Shown piece after piece: positions 12,607 through 24,042 of a DNA stretch of 64,000 nucleotides (positions within the stretch are counted from its first letter, which is position 1; each line of letters opens with the position of its first letter). The stretch is from Eretmocerus hayati (Eukaryota > Arthropoda > Insecta > Hymenoptera > Aphelinidae): positions 74,669,186-74,733,185 of the forward strand of contig CM056743.1 in assembly GCA_029851415.1 (NCBI GenBank), read 5' to 3'. Both the position numbers and the translations under genes were made by a program. Under the pieces are notes generated by a model. That model was given only the letters and a program-made list of their open reading frames with translations. It was not told where the DNA came from and searched no databases.

Positions 12607-13128
12607 CTATCCTACAATAATTGCTTGTAGTTGAATCAGAATCCGTTGTGTTGCCCCGATGGTCTTGATGTCTCTAAGTTTATCCACATCCGCGTCTCCC
12701 AAAGTTTTTGGGAAAGGGATAAGTTTGACATTGGAAAAAAACTCCAGCATCGATAAGTGGAGCAACTCGCACTCCAGCAGTCTCCTGTTTGCCTTAATCA
12801 TTTCCTGCGACTTTGCATAAAAAACTGCTCGTTCTGCGAGCATGTCATCATATTCGCTGCTATGCGCCGTAGGTATCGCGGGAGCAGACTCCATTATGGC
12901 ATCGCCATGAGCAATCAGATCTATTAGCTGCAACCCATATCTGGCTGATTCTTGTGAGCGAAGACCCTGTTCAGAGCCTGCGGCCCGGCATGTTCGGGGG
13001 CCTGTTGAAGTGACTTTCCAAGGTACTGAAACCTTTTTATTTCTACCGTTCGAATGACCTCCGTCTCCTTGGGCAATTTCGCGAGTAATCTCGCTAGTGC
13101 ATCAGATTCTGTTTTTTTCGCTGTTCAT
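12607..13128 (-). pseudogene. Broken left-arm gene of Polinton A (unknown protein)
   Basis: An ATG at 13128 lies just downstream of the stop of the neighbouring minus-strand gene (13134). The frame breaks at a run of seven A residues at about 13110. It reopens with a helix-rich stretch (LARLLAKLPKETEVI) and breaks again near 12935, then continues to a stop at 12607. The last 108 codons include LIDLIAHGDAI and a basic/hydrophobic mix. No family is recognised. Continuous sense in three successive frames suggests a real gene that has decayed. It is probably co-transcribed with 13134-13652. Confidence 0.5.
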
Positions 13129-13133
13129 TGTAC

Positions 13134-13652
13134 TCACTCGGATTGACTTGCATGTTTTTTTTTAATGGGTGATCTTCTCTTGGTCCCGTGCTGCCTAAAA
13201 TGCTTTGTTTCACTGGGGTCAGGTTGCTGCTTAGATTGCTCTGTTTTACTGGGGCCTGGTTGCGAAGCGATTGGTACCAACGGCGCTGGTGATAGAAGGT
13301 TCGCTGTTGTTGCTTCGGGCACCTTGAGCGGTACCGCGCGATTTTTCTGGGCTGTATTCATCACTGGTTTTGTTTCTACTCCAACCACCGGCCGCTCTTC
13401 ACCTCCTTGAATCACTAGCGGATTTGATGGTCCTGCTTCCACTGTTGCTACACCTACCACAGGTGTTGATGAGCTATCAGTTTCCACTTTCGGCGTCACA
13501 TCACTTATATCTAAGGGGAAACGTTCCTCGTCAATGCCCATTTCCGCGAGAAATCGGGTGTACTCCTCCTGGGAGTCGAAGATTGGTTGAATATTCAAAT
13601 CATCGGACCAATCTTTGTCCGACAAAGAACTTGAATATTCGCGATTGGCCAT
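13134..13652 (-). CDS. Left-arm acidic/Pro-Ser-rich protein of Polinton A (172 aa, unknown)
   Basis: This is an intact frame from ATG 13652. The first 60 residues are acidic (SDKDWSDDLN, then DSQEEYTRFLAEMG). The middle is rich in Val, Thr, Ser and Pro, and the C-terminus is basic (TKRRSPIKKKHASQSE), which could be a nuclear localisation signal. I recognise no domain. It is the upstream member of a two-gene minus-strand unit pointing to the left TIR, the arrangement many large Polintons show for lineage-specific genes. No element B gene resembles it. The function is unknown. Confidence 0.55.
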   Translation of the reverse strand: MANREYSSSLSDKDWSDDLNIQPIFDSQEEYTRFLAEMGIDEERFPLDISDVTPKVETDSSSTPVVGVATVEAGPSNPLVIQGGEERPVVGVETKPVMNTAQKNRAVPLKVPEATTANLLSPAPLVPIASQPGPSKTEQSKQQPDPSETKHFRQHGTKRRSPIKKKHASQSE

Positions 13653-14340
13653 AGCGTATATTCGATGCAGTCGGTGGGTGCCACAGAACTAATGCGAGAA
13701 TTTCCTAACACCCAAAAGCGAACTAACCACGGAACCTCATCTTTTTTACCCTCGCCATCTATCATACAATTCTACTTCGAAAAATCTTCCCAGGGGCAAT
13801 AAGCGCGTCCTTTGATACCCAGTATCGGAGAAATACCATATTCTATAGGCAGGAGTCTCAGCCCATTAGATAGCGTATCGTATGTTGAGACAAAAAACTT
13901 TCGTAAGATGCGTGGGAAGTGTAAATATTACTGCAACGGGATGAAGACGTGTATACTTGTGTTCCTGGGCAGAATTAGTGCTCAGCGGTCATAAGACAAT
14001 ATTCGGCCATATATACTGTGCGATAATTTGTAAAGCGCCTGATGATCAAGCGAGAGATCGGGTCCCGCGATAACTACGAGCGGCGGAACCGTACAAATGA
14101 ATCCGTCACTACTCCTTCTTTGATCAATATCCCCGGACAGAGAGCCAGGTCTACTTCCTATCTGAGCAAACAAGCAGAAAGTTCGGGATTCTAAGTTCAA
14201 GCCGTCACAAGTTGACATTAACACCGATGTGCAACATACAGTCATCGAGCCAGCGGTCTCCAACAGCGTCATAGTCATTGCTAGACAAAAGATGTGAAAC
14301 GCACAATAGTCGCTCGAAGAAGAGATTGGGCCCTGTGATA

Positions 14341-14880
14341 TCCGCAAGCGACAGATCTATCGCGCCCGTCATTCAAACTCCCCTAATCACCATCATGAGT
14401 ATTGCCACCTCTACCTTCACCCAAAGCAGATAAAAAAAGGTAGCGACGTCTCTACGTTCGCGACACTGTACTTTGACGTTTGTCTCGCTTGGCGTAGAAC
14501 AAAGATTACCGAACGCCCTATTAGTGAAAGTAGATAGACGTGCTTCTGAGCTGTATTTCCGCTTCAATATTATATGGCAGTATTCTGTACAGTGAAGAAG
14601 GAGAGATTGGACCTGCGATATCCACAAGCGACAGATCTATCGCGCCCGTCATTCAACCTCCCCTAATCACCATCATGAGTATTGCCAGCTCTACCTTCAT
14701 CCAAAGCAGATAAAAAAGGTAGAAAAGTCTCTACGTTCGCGACACTGTACTTTGACATTTGTCTCGCTCGGCGTAGAACAAAGATTACCGAACGCGCTAT
14801 TGGTGAAAGTAGATAGTCGCGCTTCTGGGTGGTATTCCCGCCTCAATATTATAAGACAGTATTCTGTACAGGGAAATGTC
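14341..14880. repeat. Two tandem copies of a ~280-bp unit
   Basis: The sequence from 14341 (context GCAAGCGACAGATCTATCGC) is repeated from 14621 with about 90% identity by eye. A shorter, weaker match extends upstream from about 14300. The repeated frames on the minus strand (14373-14627 and 14697-14882) mirror this duplication and are not evidence of a gene. It lies between the left-arm genes and the polymerase of element A. Confidence 0.8.
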
Positions 14881-16261
14881 ATGGTATGTATGACACGCCA
14901 TATACATACAGAGGTCGAGGCTTGCTACAACAATTAGTAGTAGCGCAGCTGAGCAACTACGTTCGTCAATCACTGTTTTCTAATGGAAATAATACATAGA
15001 GCTCCATATGAACAAAAAACGAAAATAGCTGCAGCCCATCGAGTTTTGTCACGTACTTTGACAGCGGCTTCGGGGACCTATCAAAAAAGTCCGGGCTGAA
15101 TAGTTGATACAATTTACACATACTCTTGCGACACGTGTTGTACCGGGGCTGTGATTTGCAATATTCGTTACAAATACATACGAGAGAAGGGATGGTTCAA
15201 AAAGGGCTTTAAGCGGTGGTGATGGATACCGAGCATTCAGTTCCGATGAGACTTGCAACAAAGAACTTCCGTCGCTCGCACATTCTCATAATGGATAGGC
15301 AAGAGTTGTGCGATTTTACACGAATAGTGATCCGTTTGATTAGTTATGTTGCGACTTGGTCAGAACGCCCTGGTGTCCGGCGGTAGTGTCGTGCTCATCG
15401 TGAGAGATTGTGCAATCGGAGATCTAATTTCGAATATCTTTCACGTGTATTCCACTGAGTCATCTCAACTTGCCGATTCCGTGAAATTGCCCGTCTCCAC
15501 AGAATGTTCTTCCGATCAAATCGGCATGCGGTCATCAGTGCAGCAGAACTTGTCAGCGGGAGAGGCATGCAGAGTCTCCCTGTCTTGAGTATTTTGATGG
15601 AGGACTATGAAGAAATGAGAGGTAAGCAGAGAGAAACCGTATGAAATTCTACAATGATCGTTTAGATGCAGAACCCTTTTGAGATACAAAATTGACAACC
15701 TTTTTTTTTCTCCGGGGGGCTGCGCCGAAGCTCGCACGGCCAGTGGGGACCCCGGCTATTTTTCCTTCTCTTATTTCACGTGGTTGTAAGCCGATTCCGA
15801 TGTCAACTGTAACCCTTTCCTATTCTGGTTCTTTGGCGTGCCAAGTTTGGAGATACAGGATGTTTTATGTCGTGTCTGCTAGGGTCAGGAGAGTGGTGAT
15901 TTTTTCGATTCGGAGGTCGAGATGAATTGACCCATGATTGTTATCTTCTAACTTATACTTGGTGTTTCACTGATCGGCCAAAATTATGAAAGTATTGCAG
16001 GGAAACGAGTTGAAGACCGGTACCTCTCAACGTAAGAAAAATAGAGCTCAATTTCGTTCGTAGATAGATTTGCGTAAAATGCCGAGAATCGCGCGATCAA
16101 GTTAGACTATCACAAGTGCGCGTACAAAGTGGGTTTTTTCTTGTTATACCTTTCAAGTGCAAAATTGCGAGACATCCGTGTCACGGAGTCCAGCATTTTA
16201 CGCTAATTTTTATGCTTCGTTGGAATAGACATTGGAAATAAAAGATTAAATCTTATTGCAG
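14881..16261. other. Decayed spacer upstream of the Polinton A polymerase
   Basis: Only short frames are present. By analogy with element B, where four small exons precede the polymerase core, one or more 5' exons of the polymerase gene should lie here. A good acceptor ends it (TTATTGCAG at 16261), but I could not identify the matching upstream exon with confidence. Confidence 0.35.
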
Positions 16262-19200
16262 CACTGAATGCATTATTGGAGCCTATTTCCCCACCAAGCG
16301 GAAATGATAACTACGATAGCGATGAAACCTACTTCGAAGAAGCTGAGAGAAACACTACGCTAACCCAGCCACCGCGCTCACAAGATTCTACTGAGCAAAA
16401 TCGCGAAGATAATTCGACGATTGAAATTGATGATGGGAATGATGCAACGACACAAGGCCCATTGGTTGGCAATAGTGACGATCCCGGGTCATCGGTAGCC
16501 GACGAAGAGGTCCTTGGAGGTAACCCATCTGCTTCCGCGGAATCAGACGCTGAAAGTGAATTACTGGCTCATCACAGGTCGAACGACGATTATGAAAGCG
16601 ACGTTTATTTTGAATCATCGTCATCATCGGATGAGAATTACGATGAGCATGACATTGGGACTTTGAGGAACCGTCTCAGAGGAAAATTAGCAACTTTTCT
16701 GGTGCGCGACTATCCTGAGCGGGCAACCGACGCTTGGCGAGCCATCGGCCAGAAAGATGCTGATTGGACGAGTATGTCGCGGAATCTCATCGGGGAGGAG
16801 GAAAGAAGATTAGAACAAAACAGCGAGAGACAAGATAATAGCACCAATAGCGTTATCGAGGCTGCGTCAGAGGAGCATGCTCGTGTAGCCAGGATTCGCG
16901 AAACGGCTAATGCAAGCGAGGTATCAATGTTGGATGTTGACGAACGTGAGCGAGAGAGACACGAGCGATCGCGCATCCTGCTCGATTTCTATACGGAAGA
17001 CCCTCCTGCATCACAACGCGCTCACCATGTATTGGAGGATGGCCATCGTTTGTCCTATAGACAATACGACGACGTATCAATTATGGACAGGAGAGTTAAT
17101 GAAGGTAAGCATCAATGATGTCTTTTGCGTATGAGAAAAAAACACCCTCCCTATAAGTAACATATATCGTTCATTAGTGATAAGGCGCCATGAGAACGGT
17201 GACAACGATATCAGAAATTTCAATTCGCCAACTTTGGAAATCTATGCAAGGAGGATGTAGACCGTACGGGGTGCTCAGTGCCGGAGATTTTCCAACACTT
17301 TAGCGCTAAATCCTGATTCGCCTTTCTACACTGATCCTGACATAGAAGATATACTAGATCGTGCACGCGAGAGTTTTAATGGATCGCCCGAGTGTTGACG
17401 GCCACCTCGAGCTGTGGGTGCTGAGGGATCGATTATAGTCTTGAATAATAGAATGGAAAAATGTAACTTTATACTAAAATTACACGAGTTCCTACTGCAC
17501 CTTTCTCATATCTTTCAGCTGCGATATCGGCGGAGAGAGATATGGAAAGGGAAACTGTCGGAGAGTGGGCGAGCAGTGGTGACAATGTACCGGCTGCGGG
17601 AGATTCGAGCGTCAGCTTCACCAGCACGCAAGGAGGAGAGACGGTGTATTCTGAAAATGAAGACAATGCTACTCAACGATCGTCCATTACCAAGGATCCT
17701 GTACAAATAGGGGCGGGTAATGTAGAAACCTCTCAAGACTCCCAATTCTCGCAAGTGAGGCCGCCAGGAGAGAGTTTTAGAATAATTGACGAAGGGGCGC
17801 GCTACGTTCGGAGATTTAGAGTCAACGGGAGGCGATTGAACATCCGTATTCTACCGCCAACTCGCCCAAATATGAATCCTATACTATGGATAGAGGCAGC
17901 TGTTCGTGATGTTTACGCACACATTGTTTCATTAGCTCGAGAGGACGAGCTCGTCGGTATTTCAATCCAATCGGATCACTTCAGCCACGGCCCTGCGGGG
18001 ATTTCTCTTAGGCCTGTAATCCATTTCCGTTATGACGATTTTTGGAACTTGATATCGGGGTTGACTCAGAGTAACGAAAATTCTCAAATTGATGAGAGTT
18101 TTGTTCTCGAGATTTTATTCGTGGAAGTGCCCATGGGGTCAGGTCGCAAACGAAAATCATTCAACATCGATGCAATTAACCAGAGATCCGTCATTTCCAT
18201 AGCCAGTTCAGATAATTATTGCCTACCGCGTGCGTTAGTAGTTGGAGAAGCCTTCCTACGGGAACAGGAGAACGATTCAGAGGAGATGAAAAATTCATGG
18301 GACGCAATCCGAGATTGGAGAAGGCCCGCGCAACGCAATGCCGCGACGAATCTTGTAGAGCGAGTAGGTGTCAACATACCCGAGCGCGGATGTGGTTATC
18401 GCGAGATACAGCAATTTCAGGCCTACTACGCCCAACGAGGTATAGTTATAAGGGTTTTCGCACAAGGCACTCTTGGTAGCGGAGAGCCACCTTTCTTTGA
18501 CGGGCTCGAAAGTATCGAGGAGGGCGTACCATTCCGCGGTTGTATCAATCTTTCGTATGATTGCTTCAATAGGCATTACGACACTATTTCGAATCTTATT
18601 GGTGCCGGGAGCGGTCGCTCCTACTGTAAAAAGTGTAATAAATGTTACAAATTCGTCGATCAACACCTATGCTCAGCTAGATGCCTATACTGTTTCGTGT
18701 CACCTCCATGCAAAAGCGACGGGAATGCTGCCAAGAAATGCAGAGACTGTCACACAATATTCATCTGCGAGTATTGTTTTGGAAATCATAAGAAAGACGG
18801 TTCTTACAAAAAGTCGAATAAAAGAGTCTGCGATATCATTCAGATCTGCGAGTCTTGCGGTGTTCAGATGCACAAACATAGGGGGAGACATGTGTGCGGG
18901 ATGAGCTGGTGTACATTCTGCAATGAAAAACATTCAGCCAACGATTTTTGTTTCATGCAACCTATAACAGATAAGAAAGCGGGTTTTGGAAAAGTAGCTA
19001 AAAATTTATACATTTTCTATGACCTGGAAACGCAGCAGAATTTGAGCGACAAAAATCACGCTACGACCACAATTTACGTGCCCAATCTGTGCGTTGCACA
19101 ACAAGTATGCGATTACTGTTTAACAATAGATGACATGAGCATTCCATGCGATACCTGCGGTTAACGTGAATATATATGGTGTACGAATCCCATCAAGGAG

Positions 19201-21688
19201 CTCATTTCACTCTGCATTCGCGGGAAATCTGTCTTTGAGCAGATAATTTGCATTGCTCATTGTGCTGGTAATTTTGATTCACAGTTCATCCTTCACGAGA
19301 TCGTAGAGTCACGACCCGATCTGATCCCGGATGTTATCTTGAATGGTAAAAAGATCATTTGTCTGTCAGTTGGTCGGACTAAATTCATTGACAGCTTCAA
19401 TTACTTTCACATGAAATTAAGCCGATTGCCAGATGCATTTGGACTCCCCGAACATACCGAGAAAGAGATTCTTCCCTCATCTATTTAATTTACCTGAAAA
19501 CGAAAATTACATCGGAAAAATGCCCCCGGTCGAGTCATACGGTGCTGATAATATGAGCAATGAGGAGAGAGAGAGGTTTTTGGCATGGTACAATGCTATA
19601 TCTCCTGACTACTGATTCGATATGAAAGCGGAAATCATAAAATATTGTCGGATGGATGTAGAGATTCTGAGAAGAGCTTGTTTGTGTTTCAAGAGAATAT
19701 TTGAAGAAACTGGGCGGGTTTGTCCATTCTCAGAGGCAATGACCGTAGCTAGCGCGTGCTCTCGCGTGTACAGAAAGAAATTTTTGAATGTTAGAACAAT
19801 TGGTATAATACTCCATAATGGGTATCGGCGAGCGGACACTCACTCCCAAAAAGCTGTGGAGTGGTTGCTGTGGCGTGAGCATGAGCTCGGTCAGCAGATC
19901 GTGCATGCTGGGAGAGAGCGTGAGTTTAGGTTGCCGGAAAGATTCCTCGTGGACGGATATTTGAAACCATCGAATCCCACGGACAAAGGTACTGTTTTCG
20001 AATTCGAGGGATGTTTTGTGCACGGCTGTCCGCGTTGTTTTGAACACGATCGAGACCAGCGGATGTCGTATGGTCGCACGTTTTCTGAATCGTTCGAGAA
20101 TACAATGAGTAAACTTGACCAGATTCGTAACCTCGGATACACCCTTGAATTCATTTGGGAATGCGAATTTGATAGAATGAAGCGAGAGAAACCGGAGATT
20201 CAACAATTTTTGAGGAATTATCCCCTAACTGGCAAAATCAAACTCGACCCAAGAGACGCTTTCTTTGGGGGATGGACAGAAAACTTCCGGCCATACTGCA
20301 GAACTCAGCCGGGTCAGAAGATCAAGTACACAGACATTTGTTCTTTGTACCCTTTTATCTGCAAACGTGGAAAATATCCAATCGGTCATCCACGAATTTA
20401 TGTTGGTAACAAGAGCCGAGAACTTACGGGTGCGGATCCAAACAACTTATCTCAGGTGGAGGGGCTGGTGAAGTGTAGCGTCCTACCGCCGCGCAACCTA
20501 CTCATACCATTGCTCCCAATAAAACAACATGGGCGACTACTGGTTGTGCTGTGTAGGTCGTGCTGCGAGGAGAAACGGATGGCTGATTGTGATCATAGAA
20601 ATATTTCCGATCGCGTTCTTAGAGGTACGTGGGTTGTCGATGAGTTACGCGCGGCAGTCGGCCTCGGTTATTGTATTCTCGATATCTCGATTATATGGCA
20701 ATACGAGATAACTCAATTTGATGGTGAGAGAGGGGGTCTATTTGCGGGATACGTGGATACATTTTTGAAGATAAAGCAAGAGGCAAGTGGATGGCCTGCG
20801 TGGTGCATCGATGAAAGTTCAAAAGCTCGATATTTGCGTGATTATGAGCGAGATGAAGGGATAACCCTTGATCGCGAGAAGGTCGCAAATAACCCAGGGC
20901 TCCGCGCTGTCACCAAAAGCTGTCTTAACTCACTATGGGGAAAATTCGGTCAGCGGAGCAATTTGAAACAGACTAGTATTGTACGGTCTCGGGAGGCATT
21001 GCTCAAACTTGTCACAAATCCCGAACTTGAGGTATTCGACATCTTACCGGTGAATGACGATGTTTTGTACGTTAATTGGCGATCCCGAGAAGAAGCTGTG
21101 ACTTCGGCACGTAATACAAATGTAGTTATCGCAGCCTACACCACAGCCCAAGCAAGATTAGTGCTTTACGGTTACCTAGAGAGACTCGGCGAGAGATGTA
21201 TTTACACAGACACCGACTCGACCGTGTTCTTGCAGAATTGTCAGGATAGAAAAGAATATCAGCCTACATTGGGGACTTTGCTCGGTGATATGTCTGACGA
21301 ATTGGCTACCAATGGGCCCGATGCCTATATAGATCGTTTCATTCCTATAGCACTAAAATCTTATGCGTATCGGGTCCTTACGTCAGACGGAAATACTTCC
21401 GAATGCTGCAAAGTGGAAGGTATAACGCTCAATCATACAAACTCGCTCAAAATCAATCTCGATAGTATAGAACAATTACTAGACATTTATTTCCGGGTCG
21501 GGGAGGATGAGCAGGTAGCAAGAGATTCGGAAAACTCGATTAGATTGAACTACTGTGCTATAAGACGAACACCTTTGCACGAAATTGTGACGCGAGATGA
21601 AATAAAAACATGTGGTGTTGTATTGACTAAAAGACGATATGTATCTAAAGAGACCTCTCTGCCGTTCGGGTATCGTTCGGAGAGTTGA
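16262..21688 (+). pseudogene. polB: Protein-primed family-B DNA polymerase of Polinton A, disrupted
   Basis: This gene replicates the element's linear DNA from a protein primer. An acidic exon (16262-17104, 843 nt, phase 1 at both ends) precedes the main exon, which starts at an acceptor at 17518. The main exon has a viral N-terminal region, Cys-rich zinc-finger-like segments (18620-18960) and the Exo I motif FYDLE (about 19015). Polymerase motif A (DICSLYP, ~20330), motif B (LNSLWGKFG, ~20920) and motif C (YTDTDS, ~21200) follow. A stop at 19162-19164, a frameshift near 19457 and a stop at 19615-19617 break it. Catalytic residues downstream are intact, so loss was late. A poly(A) signal lies at about 21739. 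Confidence 0.92.
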
Positions 21689-21844
21689 AAATGTACTAGA
21701 ATGATGTGTGACAATGATGTATACGTACTCTTTGATCAATAAAAACCTCATTAACCTCTGAATGCGAATGAAAATCAATCCAAATACTCCCTCGAACCAG
21801 CATTCTTCCAGGACTGGCATAAACTACGGACCGCGATGGAAAGT

Positions 21845-22006
21845 GATGAGCTAACCCGCGGGTGTGAACTGATTTCTCCCCGCGCTGGTCCAGCTCGTTC
21901 CCGACGGATTAGCTAATTCTACCGCGCGCGGTCGAGTTAGCTCATCAACGCGGGCATTAGTCTGAGACCGGCACGTGCGTATCAGCTCATGACGGAGCAC
22001 GTGCCG
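21845..22006. promoter_or_regulatory. GC-rich hairpin array with AGCT-centred loops (Polinton A, polB-ATPase spacer)
   Basis: The spacer contains a perfect 10-bp stem, CGGCACGTGC (21969-21978) with GCACGTGCCG (21997-22006), and an 18-nt loop carrying ATCAGCTCAT. GATGAGCTAAC (21845-21855) pairs with GTTAGCTCATC (21936-21946). CGCGGG (21857-21862) pairs with CCCGCG (21879-21884). The palindrome ATTAGCTAAT lies at 21909-21918. AGCT cores sit at 21849, 21892, 21911, 21939 and 21984. The same place in element B holds an analogous array with unrelated stem sequences, so the structure rather than the sequence appears conserved. Function is unknown; origin, packaging site or RNA element are possible. 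Confidence 0.7.
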
Positions 22007-22106
22007 TCATCGCGGCCGCCGACGCCAAGGCCGCCGAGGGTTCTGTATTGCGTTGGATTTTATTCTCAAATTAGAGTCACTGTTTGGCAAGATGCTTGGA
22101 CCTCGA

Positions 22107-22141
22107 TATAAATGGATGGTGTGCAAAACGTGGAAGTCAGT
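22107..22141 (+). promoter_or_regulatory. TATA plus initiator of the Polinton A ATPase gene
   Basis: TATAAA at 22107-22112 is followed by TCAGT with its A at 22139, 32 nt from the first T, and by the ATG at 22149. The predicted leader is 10 nt. This supports the downstream start rather than the longer upstream frame. Confidence 0.7.
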
Positions 22142-22148
22142 CAGTAAA

Positions 22149-22798
22149 ATGGATGCGCGGTGGTCCCATCCATTCACAGCGGTTCTGGCAGGGCCTACTA
22201 TGTGTGGAAAAAGTCACTTCATCTACCGCCTGTTGCGCCATCTATCGCAAATGATTGATAAGCCAATCGACAGAATACTATTTTATTATAGCGAGTGGCA
22301 AGATAACTACGAAACGTGTCTCAAGCTCGCAGACGGAAAACGAATTGAGTTCAAAGAAGGTTCACCTCAAAGTAGCGACTACTCAAATGATAATCACAGA
22401 AGTAAACTGCTCATCATCGATGATCTCATGCACAAGTCCAACAATCCTGTATTCTCAGAATTGTTCACCCGAGGTGCACATCATAAAAATTTGAGCGTTT
22501 GCTATATCACGCAAAATATTTTTCACCGAGGTGCGAACCAGAGAGATCTGTCACTTGATACTACTTATTTGGTCATGTTCAAGAATCCGCGAGATCGGGC
22601 TCAGATACAGTATCTGGCTCGTCAGATCCACCCGGAAGATTCAAAGTTCCTTGTCGAAGCTTACGCTGACGCTTGCAAGCCTGCGCATGGGTGCTGGATC
22701 TACGTCAAAGAACACCTGAAGAATTTCGTTTTCGTACCAATATATTCCCAGATGATCCTGTGCACTACGTTTACGTCCCAAAAATCCGAGGATCATGA
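22149..22798 (+). pseudogene. DNA-packaging ATPase (FtsK/HerA, A32-like) of Polinton A, frameshifted near the end
   Basis: The predicted role is ATP-driven packaging of the genome into capsids. Walker A is GPTMCGKS (about 22190-22215) and Walker B is LLIIDDLM (about 22400-22425). The GANQRDLSLDT and NPRDRAQIQ stretches typical of Polinton ATPases follow. Near 22695 the frame slips; the family's C-terminal end (context FRTNIFPDD) continues in another frame to a stop at 22796-22798, and the slipped frame runs by chance into the next gene. I chose ATG 22149 because of its match to the start of the element B copy and its promoter position. Confidence 0.9.
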
Positions 22799-22844
22799 AA
22801 CAAATCGTAGAATAAGGACAGATAGAGGCAGTCTCTGTGTGGCA

Positions 22845-23240
22845 ATGGCTGCGTCAGCACCTGATTTCCATACCGGGTGCTCGGGGAAACTTTTTTCCAA
22901 GAAACATATTGCTCTTTTGAACGCACTTCGTCACTTCGTCAGTTATCGACAACGCGTTGCACTCTTGAAAGCAGCCGACAGAGATTTGATCAGATGTATA
23001 TGCGAGTGTGCTCTCAATGTACGAGGTGTCGTTACCTTAGAAAGTTCCCAAGTTAAGCGACTCAAACGATACAGAAATACTCTGCGGGAATTGATCAAGA
23101 AACCAGCTGGTAAGGCAGCGCACTCGTGGACTGGTAAGAAGAGAAAGATCGTACAGAGTGGAGGCGCATTTCTCCCAATTCTTTTGTCAAGCGTGCTGAG
23201 CGCTGTGATTTCAAATATCATCGAAAGGAAAAAGCAGTGA
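22845..23240 (+). CDS. Small basic protein with hydrophobic C-terminus, conserved in Polintons (131 aa)
   Basis: The ATG at 22845 starts a protein with a helical basic N-half (IRCICECALNV at about residues 45-55), a Lys/Arg-rich middle and a Gly-Gly plus hydrophobic end (GGAFLPILLSSVLSAVIS). Element B encodes a relative at 46371-46709 in the same place after the ATPase. In arthropod Polintons and adintoviruses a short gene here is compared with adenovirus pX or pVI-like core/membrane-active proteins; that comparison is from general knowledge and is uncertain. The frame is intact. It is fused in reading frame with the slipped ATPase frame, which I regard as accidental. Confidence 0.65.
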   Translation: MAASAPDFHTGCSGKLFSKKHIALLNALRHFVSYRQRVALLKAADRDLIRCICECALNVRGVVTLESSQVKRLKRYRNTLRELIKKPAGKAAHSWTGKKRKIVQSGGAFLPILLSSVLSAVISNIIERKKQ

Positions 23241-23245
23241 TCGGG

Positions 23246-24042
23246 ATGAATCATGCAAGGAAGATGGTTACTGTGCCCGAGGAGAAGTTTGCACGCATGC
23301 AGAATGATAGTCAGCCGACTGTCTTGCCACAAGATCGCGCTGCAGAACGCGGTACTGATAATTCCGTGCAAACAGTGGGCGATAACCTCTCTCGACTCGA
23401 CACCGAGATGTATGAGATTTTGAACTCGAAAAAATTCACCGATGAACGTGAGAAGTGTGAAAAATACTTACAGGTCTTGCGACGATATTTGTTCTCCAAA
23501 GAAAATGGAAGAGATGCCGATCCGAGTGTTGGAGCTGGTAACGGGGAATCGGAAATATTCGAGGACCCGCAGCCATCGCCCATGACCGAGGAGGCAATCA
23601 TTGAGAACTTGCCTTTGGCTCACGCGAGAAATGCTCGAAGTTTGCTCACTCACTGGCAAAATTTCGAGCATGAAACGCCAAAGGGAACATCATTATTGAT
23701 GGGCGCGTCATCCCACATTCGGACATAACAAAATTACTCGCCAATGTGCTGAGCAAGGGGAACAAGAAGGGTGAAATACCGATTGGACAGCTGGAAATGG
23801 CGAGAATCATAGGAACATCTGCTACACCTATCAATTTGGTTGCAAATTTGGAAATTCTGGAAAATGCCAAGAGGCTGACGGATCCCTTGAGGAGGCCTTC
23901 TAAACGACTGCCCCCGGACGGAGATCCCATGACTCCCTGGAGCTCGAAGTTAAGAGTAGTCGCAGCATCGAAAGCTTCAGTCCCTTCACCACCACTGACG
24001 AGGAACGCTCTCGAGAAAAAGTGGCTAAATATGAAAATGTAG
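23246..24042 (+). pseudogene. Polinton accessory protein between core-like gene and integrase (A copy, frameshifted)
   Basis: ATG 23246 opens with MNHARKMVTVPEEKF, matching the B copy (MEHARKMVLVPEAM). The N-terminal half is charged. A conserved segment with consensus G-x-I-x-I-G-x-x-I-P (IIIDGRVIPHSDI, about 23685-23722) is in a different frame from the N-terminus, so a frameshift lies near 23675-23685. The C-terminal part ends at 24042. The family occurs in many arthropod Polintons but I know no function. The integrase frame begins just before this stop. Confidence 0.7.

Noticed and set aside
14373..14882. Two similar minus-strand frames that might be paralogous genes
   Set aside because: They are copies of a 280-bp tandem DNA repeat; both frames carry no recognised motif and start at arbitrary codons.
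22053..23240. A single 395-codon protein joining the ATPase to the next gene
   Set aside because: The ATPase family's C-terminus is found in a different frame to 22798, and the downstream part has its own ATG and a homologue that is separate in element B; the fusion is due to a frameshift.
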